Below are positions 58,365-64,000 of a stretch of DNA of 64,000 bases, one piece after another (the stretch's first letter is position 1; each line of letters begins with the position of its first letter). The notes beneath the pieces are model-generated. The model ran no database searches. It saw only the letters and a list, made by a program, of their open reading frames with translations, and was not told the DNA's origin. Origin of the DNA: SIG710 sp045604985 (lineage in GTDB: Bacteria; Bacillota; Clostridia; Oscillospirales; CAG-272); assembly GCA_045604985.1 (NCBI GenBank), contig JAZUPD010000018.1, positions 84,970 through 148,969 on the forward strand, in the 5' to 3' direction. The position numbers and the translations under genes are program-made.

Positions 58365-58948
58365 AGGGTGTGACAGTGCTTACGGGTATTCCCCCCCGTG
58401 AGATAGACAGAAGTGAGATCCTGCGCTATGCTGGCGGTGGCAAGGACTTTGGAGAACTTAAGAAAATGCTCGATGAATGCCTCGCTGAAGCAATCCCCGA
58501 GTTCTCATACAGAGTTTGCTATCAGGATTTTTCGATAAAAGTATCGGAAAATATACTTGATCTTGGATTTTGCCGAGCTGAAAGTGCTTCACTTACAAAA
58601 AATCTATTAGGGTGCAAAAAAATCATCCTTTTTGCCGCAACGGTGGGCATTGGCATTGATAGGCTTATTATGAAATACGGCAGGATATCCCCCGCAAAGG
58701 GGCTTATTATGCAGGCGATAGGTGCGGAACGCATCGAAGCTCTTTGCGATGGCTTCTCGGAGAAAATAAAGGAAGAAGGCTATGCCTTGCGTCCGAGATT
58801 CAGCCCCGGATACGGTGATCTTCCTCTTTCATTTCAGAAAAAAATATTTGAAGTGCTTGAACCGGAAAATCTGATAGGTCTCACTCTTTCAAACTCTTTT
58901 CTTATGTCGCCAACGAAATCCGTGACGGCAATAATCGGTATAATATGA
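58361..58948 (+). CDS. Stand-alone MetH activation (reactivation) domain protein
   Basis: 195 residues resembling the C-terminal SAM-binding activation domain of B12-dependent methionine synthase. It has RPRFSPGYGDLPLSFQKKIF and the ending SFLMSPTKSVTAIIGI. In many Clostridia MetH lacks this domain and it is made as a separate protein that re-methylates oxidised cobalamin. The rest of MetH is not in the window. ATGA overlap with metF couples the two. Confidence 0.9.
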   Translation: MKGVTVLTGIPPREIDRSEILRYAGGGKDFGELKKMLDECLAEAIPEFSYRVCYQDFSIKVSENILDLGFCRAESASLTKNLLGCKKIILFAATVGIGIDRLIMKYGRISPAKGLIMQAIGAERIEALCDGFSEKIKEEGYALRPRFSPGYGDLPLSFQKKIFEVLEPENLIGLTLSNSFLMSPTKSVTAIIGII

Positions 58949-58954
58949 GGAAAT

Positions 58955-59677
58955 ATGCTTGATATATTATATGAAAATAAAAATGTCATCGTTGCCCTGA
59001 AGCCCCATGGAGTGTTGTCCCAGAGCGGGGCTGACGGGGCAGACGGAAAGAATATTCTTGACGAGATCTCGTCTTATATCGGCGGCACAGCGGGACTTTT
59101 GCATCGTCTTGACAGACCTACGGGCGGTATTATGGTCTTTTCAAAGAACAAAAGCTCCGAGGGACGCCTTTCCGCTGCCATATCAGATAAATGCGTTTGC
59201 ATAAAGGAATATCTTGCGGTGGTGAGCGGCAGACCGAATGAAAACGAGGGCGAGATGCGGGATTTGCTTTTTAAGGATGCAAGGGCGGGAAAGTGTTTTG
59301 TTATAGACACTCCCAGAAAAGGTGCAAAGGAGGCTCTGCTTTCTTATAAGTTACTTGGGAGTGCAATGGGAGAGAAGGGGGAGCTTTCACTTGTGAGAAT
59401 AAAGCTGGGAACCGGCAGAACTCACCAGATAAGGGCGCAATTTTCATCAAGAAAGATGCCGATAGTGGGGGACGGAAAATACGGAAGCCGCGAGAGGATA
59501 AGGGGAAAGCTTGAAAACGGAATTTCTCCAAAAGACGCCATAGCGCTCTATTCCTTCCATCTTGTACTTGATACAAAAGACGCAAAATTTGATATTCTGC
59601 ATTTACCAAGTGAAGAAATCTATCCCTTTTCACTTTTTTCCTCTCTATTGATGGATGTTTTTGTCGAAAAAGGATAA
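58955..59677 (+). CDS. RluA-family pseudouridine synthase without S4 domain
   Basis: 240 residues. Catalytic Asp in LLHRLDRPTGGIMVFSKN near residue 52, then LGTGRTHQIRAQFSSRKMPIVGDGKYG near residue 150. No N-terminal S4 RNA-binding domain; the protein begins directly with the catalytic fold (ILYENKNVIVALKPHGVLSQ). Target base unknown. GAGGAAAT before the ATG. It ends the long plus-strand run. Confidence 0.9.
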   Translation: MLDILYENKNVIVALKPHGVLSQSGADGADGKNILDEISSYIGGTAGLLHRLDRPTGGIMVFSKNKSSEGRLSAAISDKCVCIKEYLAVVSGRPNENEGEMRDLLFKDARAGKCFVIDTPRKGAKEALLSYKLLGSAMGEKGELSLVRIKLGTGRTHQIRAQFSSRKMPIVGDGKYGSRERIRGKLENGISPKDAIALYSFHLVLDTKDAKFDILHLPSEEIYPFSLFSSLLMDVFVEKG

Positions 59678-59765
59678 ACGATTCAATAAATATTCAAAAA
59701 ACAGTTAATTTTTAAGGGATCATGTGGTAAAATATTCATAAGTTTTTACCGAAGGGATCTGAAAA
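59678..59765 (+). promoter_or_regulatory. Leftover promoter region of the symporter remnant
   Basis: TAAAAT at about 59728-59733 with a poor -35 (TTAATT) 17 bases upstream. AAGGGAT at 59753-59759 is a ribosome-site-like sequence placed seven bases before an ATC where ATG would be expected. Confidence 0.4.
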
Positions 59766-59909
59766 ATCACAACTGCTTCAATTATTTTCTCAATAGCTGT
59801 TTATATGGTGGCGATGATAGTGATCGGCTTCATATATTCAAACCGAAACAAAGATTCATATGAAGAACAAAAAATTATAATAATGACGAAAATGGCGTTT
59901 TGCGGTTAA
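59766..59909 (+). pseudogene. Sodium:solute symporter (PutP-like) N-terminal remnant
   Basis: The frame reads TTASIIFSIAVYMVAMIVIG, then FIYSNRNKDSYEE. This is the first membrane helix and following loop of SSS-family symporters, then eleven unrelated residues to TAA at 59907-59909. The expected Met codon is ATC (59766-59768). The last codons are part of a downstream hairpin, as if everything between the first helix and the terminator was deleted. A tiny membrane peptide starting at the ATG of TATATGGTG is possible but has no ribosome site. Confidence 0.7.
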
Positions 59910-59930
59910 ATTATCGCAGAACGCTATTTT
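59888..59930 (+). terminator. Terminator-like hairpin after the symporter remnant
   Basis: AATGGCGTTTTGCG and CGCAGAACGCTATT pair with two mismatches around a 10-base loop, followed by TT. Confidence 0.5.
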
Positions 59931-59985
59931 GAATTGAAAAGGATTTGGTATATAAAAACTTTGAAAACAGTTTTAAGACATAATA

Positions 59986-60026
59986 AAAGGCGCCGACTTG
60001 CTTGGGCAGGTCTGCACCTTTTTTGA
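59986..60026 (+). terminator. Second hairpin with T-run before the convergent ydjH-like gene
   Basis: AAAGGCGCCGACTTGC and GCAGGTCTGCACCTTT pair with evenly spaced mismatches around TTGG, then TTT. Nothing else is seen from 60027 to 60107. Confidence 0.55.
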
Positions 60027-60107
60027 ATGAAGTTTTATAGGCGAAACAAAACGTATTTATAGGGGATGAACGGAATCGTTGATAACTGATAAAATCATGA
60101 TCAAATA

Positions 60108-60887
60108 TCAGAATTTACCGCTTCTGCCGCCACCTGATCGGGGACGTGAGCCTGATGAGCTTTGGGATTTTTGAGTTTTTGTAACGGTGCTGTAAAGATA
60201 GATATCTCGACTTTCTACCAATGAAAAGCTGTTAACATTCACATAATTTGCTGCGTTTTTTGCACTTTTTATGCTTTTCAGCTGTCCTCTCAAAATGATA
60301 ACAGTCACAATGGCGGCAACGAGACCTATGCAAAAGGAGATCAAAACGGAAGTGAAAAGGGAAAAATCTCCGTTATCATTGTCGGTATATCTTGCACTCG
60401 GATCTATTCCGTCAGCCTCGGTTTTCAAAAAATAAGCCATGCACTGGTTAGCAAATCCACAAAAACCGTTATAGTAATCATTTTCAGAAAAATAATCCGA
60501 TATCAAGACGTTCATAATTGAATCTATCCTGCTGTCGGTCAGAACGGATCTTGCTCCTCCCGTAGCATAAACTGCCCAGTCTCTTTCATCCATACTGAGA
60601 AGAAGAATTGCACCGCTTTCACCGTGATTCAGGGCGGAATACAGGTAATCTGCAGCATAGTTGTATGCGCTTTGGTTTCCCGTGTTATTTACAACAGTGA
60701 TAAAAATTTTTGCTCCGTATGTGTTTTCAATTTCCTCAAGACGATTTTCAAGGCTGTATGCTTCATTTTTGCTTAATATTCCTGCTTCGTCGTAATAATA
60801 GCCATAATAAGCAGAAGCAGTTGAGAGAAAAAGAAAAACAAAAACTATTATCAGGATTATATATGTAAAAATTGCTATTTTCTTCAT
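60108..60887 (-). CDS. TPM-domain membrane protein, YdjH-like
   Basis: 259 residues. N-terminal signal or anchor helix (IAIFTYIILIIVFVFLFL), extracytoplasmic TPM domain (YYDEAGILSKNEAYSLENRL, then GAKIFITVVNNTG and DWAVYATGGARSVLTD), a second helix near 180-200, and a Ser/Gly/Arg tail ending SGGGRSGKF. TPM domains occur in membrane-stress and photosystem-repair proteins. With the two upstream genes it matches Bacillus YdjG-YdjH-YdjI. GGAG precedes the ATG. Confidence 0.83.
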   Translation of the reverse strand: MKKIAIFTYIILIIVFVFLFLSTASAYYGYYYDEAGILSKNEAYSLENRLEEIENTYGAKIFITVVNNTGNQSAYNYAADYLYSALNHGESGAILLLSMDERDWAVYATGGARSVLTDSRIDSIMNVLISDYFSENDYYNGFCGFANQCMAYFLKTEADGIDPSARYTDNDNGDFSLFTSVLISFCIGLVAAIVTVIILRGQLKSIKSAKNAANYVNVNSFSLVESRDIYLYSTVTKTQKSQSSSGSRPRSGGGRSGKF

Positions 60888-60903
60888 TTCCGCATATTCT
60901 CCG

Positions 60904-61986
60904 TTACCAATGATTTATAGCAAACGAAATAAGAAAAACGATTGCGAAAACTATCCCGAAAACGGCGAAAAACCAACGCCAAAATGCGCTTATATCCATC
61001 GGGAGGTCGCCGACGAATTTTCCGGTTTGCCCGTTCATTGCAAATGTGTAATTCTTGTTTTTGTAGGTGGTGGTGAGAAGCCAGACGGGAAATAGTGCAT
61101 ATTTGGCGGAGCTTTTTAGAAGCTCGAAATTACAGCTTGTGCAGCAAGTTCCGAGATAACCGATGGTGGTTTTTTCGAATTCGTCAATTATGCTTTGTCT
61201 TATTCTTTCGTTGGCTCTTTCGAGGCTTTCGGCTGACGTAACGTCGTATCTGTCGGCAAAGTATCCCGCAAGATAGGCTGTTTCGAAATTCACTGCATCA
61301 CTCAAATCGTATGGTTCGAGGGACTCCATAAGGTCATTTGCCATTTTTGTTGAGCCGTCGACGGGGATATTGGAAAAATCTAATCTTCCGCTTCTGACAA
61401 GGGAAAAATAACTTGTTTTTGTGTAATTATATTTGCTGTCGCTCCAATGTGAGATGCGGGTGCCTCTGAATCTGGTTTTTGAAGAGGTGTCGGCACTGAA
61501 AAGCCAAAATGGAACGTATACACCTTTTATTTCGTTAAGATGTGCTTCGTCTGCAAACGCTTTTGGCAAAAGCTTTTTTCCTTTAAAATGATTTTTCAAA
61601 GCTTCTTTTGCGCTTTTTTTCTCAAATTTAAAAGGAATAACAAGATCGGGTCTCAAATCTCTTGACAGCTTTTCTATCAGTATGACGGGATTGCCACAAA
61701 AAGGGCAGCTTGTTGCGGCGGTGGAGGCGTCTGCAAAAATTTCACCACCGCAAGATTTACATGAATAGGTACATAGGCGATCGGTCTCGCCATCTTGCCA
61801 ATCGCCTCCTGCCTCAACTTTCCATGTGGGAGGGGTTTCGCCATTTTCAAACTCGTCGGTATAATCTTCGAGTGCTTCAATATCGAACTCTGTGTCGCAA
61901 TAATGGCATTTTAGATTTTGACTCTCAATATTAAACGATATTGTTCCGCCGCAACATGGACACTTGTATTCTTTCGTTGCATTCAA
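60904..61986 (-). CDS. Zinc-ribbon membrane protein, YdjG-like
   Basis: 360 residues. N-terminal zinc ribbons KCPCCGG/KCHYCDTEF and YSCKSCGG/SCPFCGNP (residues 8-100), then a long region with GVYVPFWLFSADTSSKTRFRG, Cys motif GTCCTSCNFELL, and one helix near the C-terminus (WRWFFAVFGIVFAIVFLISFA). The start is TTG (61984-61986) with AGGTG seven bases upstream; no in-frame ATG is available nearby. Not a helicase, although such proteins are sometimes mislabelled from the zinc ribbon. In Bacillus the counterpart helps place PspA at the membrane. Confidence 0.8.
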   Translation of the reverse strand: MNATKEYKCPCCGGTISFNIESQNLKCHYCDTEFDIEALEDYTDEFENGETPPTWKVEAGGDWQDGETDRLCTYSCKSCGGEIFADASTAATSCPFCGNPVILIEKLSRDLRPDLVIPFKFEKKSAKEALKNHFKGKKLLPKAFADEAHLNEIKGVYVPFWLFSADTSSKTRFRGTRISHWSDSKYNYTKTSYFSLVRSGRLDFSNIPVDGSTKMANDLMESLEPYDLSDAVNFETAYLAGYFADRYDVTSAESLERANERIRQSIIDEFEKTTIGYLGTCCTSCNFELLKSSAKYALFPVWLLTTTYKNKNYTFAMNGQTGKFVGDLPMDISAFWRWFFAVFGIVFAIVFLISFAINHW

Positions 61987-62014
61987 TGATATTCACCTGC
62001 CTTAAGAGCAAGAA

Positions 62015-63313
62015 TTACATAATATCCTTATCATCAAATCTGTCTCCGCATTGGGGGCAGAACTTGGGAGGGTTATTGGGATCTTCAGGCTCAAAGCCGC
62101 ATTTGCCACAACGGTATTGTATGGCTCCCGAGGGCTTTTTAGCTCCGCACTCGTGGCAGAATTTGCCCTTATTCAATGCTCCGCAGGAGCATTTCCATTC
62201 GTTCTCGGGTTTTTTTGCTCCGCATTCGGTGCAGAAATTACCGCTGTTTATAGCTTTGCAGGTGCATTTCCATCCGTTTTCCGCCTTTGGCGCATTGCTT
62301 TGCTGTTGCGCACCCATGGCAAAAAGATTTCCTATGTTTGAGCCGCCTGCCTGCTGTGCCATTCCGAAGCCCATAAGTCCTGTCATTGCGCCTGCATCGT
62401 TGCTTGCCGCCGCCCTCATTGCGTCTGCCTGTGCGCCTGCAAGGTGAGCTGCTGCCATGGTGGGGTCTCGGAGAATTGCACTTTTTTGTGCATTTTTGAT
62501 AAGCTCCTCGTCTTCCTCGGGAAGAGTTATGGGATTGAGAGCCACGGATTTTATTTTGAGACCTCTCAGCTCGCCCCATTTTGAAGAAAGCGTATCATTG
62601 AGTGCCGCTTCAAGTTCTGCTGTGTGTGCGGGAATTTGATTTGGTCGCATTTCAAGAGAAGAAAGCTTTCCCATAGCGGGCGCAAGTGCACTGATAAATT
62701 CGGTTTTGAGTTGTGCCGAAATTTCGTCAACCGAATATTCCCGCTCAACGTTACCGCAAACATTTGTATAAAAGAGCAGGGGGTTTGCGACTGTAAATGA
62801 GTAGATACCCGAGCAGCGAACGCTGACATCAATATCAAGACCGATCTTGCTGTCAACGACTCTGAATGGTATAGGTGTGGGCGTTCCGAACTTGTTATCA
62901 AGAATTTCCTTTGTGTTAAAATAGTAAACTCTCTGGTCCTTTCCTGTGTCACCGCCCATTGTAAAACGCTTGCCCATGATCTTAAAAGTGTCCAGAATGC
63001 TTTGGCCCAGCGAGCCTGCAAAAATGCTTGGCTCCGAGGATTTGTCATATGTATATTGTCCCGGCTCCGCACAGACCTCGACCACTTTGCCCTGTTCAAC
63101 GATGATCATGCATTGACCGTCTGCAACGGCGATTCCCGAACCGTTTGAGATGACATTGTCGCTCCCCTTCGTATTTGATGAGCGGCCGCTCACGCTCTTC
63201 TGTCCTTTTTTTGCGAGAACGTCGTTTCCGAGGGAGTCACAGTAGAAAAATTCCTTCCATTGATCGGCGAGAGTTCCTCCGATTGCTCCGATTGCTGCTT
63301 TGATAAGTCCCAT
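62015..63313 (-). CDS. SPFH-domain protein with C-terminal zinc ribbons, YdjI-like
   Basis: 432 residues. SPFH (band 7) domain about 25-270: GQCMIIVEQGKVVEVCAEPG, KFGTPTPIPFRVVDSKIGLDIDV (outline), YSVDEISAQLKTEFISAL. An Ala/Gly/Met-rich segment (about 290-345) follows, then three Cys-pair zinc ribbons (CTCKAINSGNFCTECG, CSCGALNKGKFCHECG and CGKCGFEP/CPQCGDRF). First gene of the three-gene set; GGAG precedes the ATG. SPFH proteins scaffold membrane patches; the Bacillus version acts with PspA, which is absent from this window. Confidence 0.86.
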   Translation of the reverse strand: MGLIKAAIGAIGGTLADQWKEFFYCDSLGNDVLAKKGQKSVSGRSSNTKGSDNVISNGSGIAVADGQCMIIVEQGKVVEVCAEPGQYTYDKSSEPSIFAGSLGQSILDTFKIMGKRFTMGGDTGKDQRVYYFNTKEILDNKFGTPTPIPFRVVDSKIGLDIDVSVRCSGIYSFTVANPLLFYTNVCGNVEREYSVDEISAQLKTEFISALAPAMGKLSSLEMRPNQIPAHTAELEAALNDTLSSKWGELRGLKIKSVALNPITLPEEDEELIKNAQKSAILRDPTMAAAHLAGAQADAMRAAASNDAGAMTGLMGFGMAQQAGGSNIGNLFAMGAQQQSNAPKAENGWKCTCKAINSGNFCTECGAKKPENEWKCSCGALNKGKFCHECGAKKPSGAIQYRCGKCGFEPEDPNNPPKFCPQCGDRFDDKDIM

Positions 63314-63331
63314 AATTTATCTCCTTAAAAA

Positions 63332-63985
63332 TTATTTGTTTTTCGGACAAAGATGTGCGATGGGGCATTCCGAGCATCTCGGAGAACGCGCCATGCAGTA
63401 TTCCCTGCCAAACATTACTATTCTGTGGCAAAAATCACTTTGCTCTTTGGGTATTATATATTCTTTCATTACCATTTCGACCTTGTGCGGGTCCTTCATG
63501 CTTTCCTCATAAAATCCAAGTCTTCCGCAGATGCGGATGCAGTGAGTGTCTGCAACGATGGCGGGCAGATGGTAAATGTCGCCTAACAGCAGATTCGCTA
63601 TCTTTCTTCCTACTCCGGGGAATTTTAAAAGCTCTTCCATTGTTTTTGGCAAAATTCCGCCGTGTTCGTTTTCGAGCATAGAGCAAGCAGCCTTTATGCT
63701 TTCGGCTTTGGTTCTGAAAAGCCCGCATGGACGCACGATGTTCTCGATATCCGAAAGCTCGCCTTCCGAGAGAGCTTTTGCGCTTGGGTATTTTTTAAAC
63801 AGATCCTCGCAGACGATATTGACCCTTGCGTCGGTGCATTGGGCACTGAGCCTTCCCATTACGAGGAGCTTCCATGGCTCACCTTCGTATTTGAGAGCAC
63901 ATTCTGAAGAAGGATATACTTTCTTCAATGCCTCGGTGATGATTTTTGCTCTTTCTTTTTTTGCTTTCTTCGTCTCTTTTTTCAT
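63332..63985 (-). CDS. nth: Endonuclease III
   Basis: 217-residue base-excision glycosylase/AP lyase acting on oxidised pyrimidines. Helix-hairpin-helix LLKFPGVGRKIANLLLGD with the catalytic Lys (GRK), catalytic Asp in VADTHCIRICGRLG, and C-terminal [4Fe-4S] Cys motif C-x6-C-x2-C-x5-C (CMARSPRCSECPIAHLC). QCTDARVN near residue 50 is also typical. Its start (GGAAG upstream) lies 15 bases from the window end. Confidence 0.96.
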   Translation of the reverse strand: MKKETKKAKKERAKIITEALKKVYPSSECALKYEGEPWKLLVMGRLSAQCTDARVNIVCEDLFKKYPSAKALSEGELSDIENIVRPCGLFRTKAESIKAACSMLENEHGGILPKTMEELLKFPGVGRKIANLLLGDIYHLPAIVADTHCIRICGRLGFYEESMKDPHKVEMVMKEYIIPKEQSDFCHRIVMFGREYCMARSPRCSECPIAHLCPKNK

Positions 63986-64000
63986 AAATACTTCCGAAAA

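Noticed and set aside
1..64000. CRISPR arrays, prophage, insertion sequences, rRNA operons
   Set aside because: I looked for regularly spaced repeats, transposase or integrase motifs and rRNA landmarks and saw none.

Overview
The window reads as a chromosomal segment of an anaerobic, low-to-mid GC Gram-positive bacterium of the class Clostridia, probably a gut-type Oscillospirales or Christensenellales relative. This is inferred from gene content: an A/V-type ATPase, 2[4Fe-4S] ferredoxin, PerR plus rubrerythrin, a CD1247-like acidic protein, RicT, RemA, TepA, a YdjI/G/H membrane-stress set and a PrkC/PrpC pair. Shine-Dalgarno sites are strong and many promoters are near-perfect sigma-A sites (TTGACA-17-TATAAT). 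I see no phage, IS element or CRISPR array.

Layout. 1-3.9 kb: end of an A/V-ATPase operon (A, B, D). 4.1-5.9 kb: an AraC regulator and a small alarmone synthetase. 6.2-11.4 kb: a BMP-type nucleoside ABC transporter whose lipoprotein gene carries one in-frame TAG. 11.4-15.9 kb (minus strand): TtcA-like, TrmN6, ferredoxin, RicT, DNA polymerase III delta prime and a 30-residue membrane peptide. 15.9-18.8 kb: luxS, mtnN, an ECF S component and a two-part kinase. 19-21 kb: a YxlEFG-like ABC exporter. 21.3-24.9 kb: YhaO/YhaN-like nuclease pair. 25-30 kb: PepF, ProS, RodA/FtsW, Nudix. 30.4-32.3 kb: rubrerythrin, PerR with two candidate PerR boxes, TepA. 32.3-32.9 kb: a tRNA(CAU) next to a wrecked SulP permease. 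33-37.9 kb: a TetM-like GTPase fused to a Rae1/YacP nuclease, AsnA, a Cys/Asp-rich protein and EF-P. 38-59.7 kb: a long plus-strand housekeeping run (yicC, remA, gmk, rpoZ, priA, def, fmt, yugP, rsmB, rlmN, prpC, prkC, a divergent phosphoesterase, rsgA, thiN, HAD, PHP, pepT, flavin reductase, metF, MetH activation domain, rluA-type). 59.7-60 kb: a symporter remnant. 60.1-64 kb (minus strand): YdjH/G/I-like genes and endonuclease III.

How the genes fit together. luxS and mtnN recycle S-adenosylhomocysteine to homocysteine; metF and the MetH activation domain belong to remethylation of homocysteine elsewhere in the window. gmk-rpoZ-priA-def-fmt-yugP-rsmB-rlmN-prpC-prkC-(phosphoesterase)-rsgA-thiN follows the widespread Firmicutes order linking translation start, rRNA modification and Ser/Thr signalling. 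perR and rbr form an oxygen-defence unit.

Most unusual points: (i) none of 61 intact genes ends in TAG (33 TAA, 28 TGA by my reading), while the one in-frame TAG sits where BMP-family proteins have Trp; (ii) the single-chain fusion of a ribosomal-protection-type GTPase with a Rae1 A-site mRNA endonuclease; (iii) the luxS-mtnN-ECF S-kinase operon; (iv) two transporter genes reduced to their ends by deletion; (v) a phosphoesterase paralogue with lost metal ligands inside the prkC operon.
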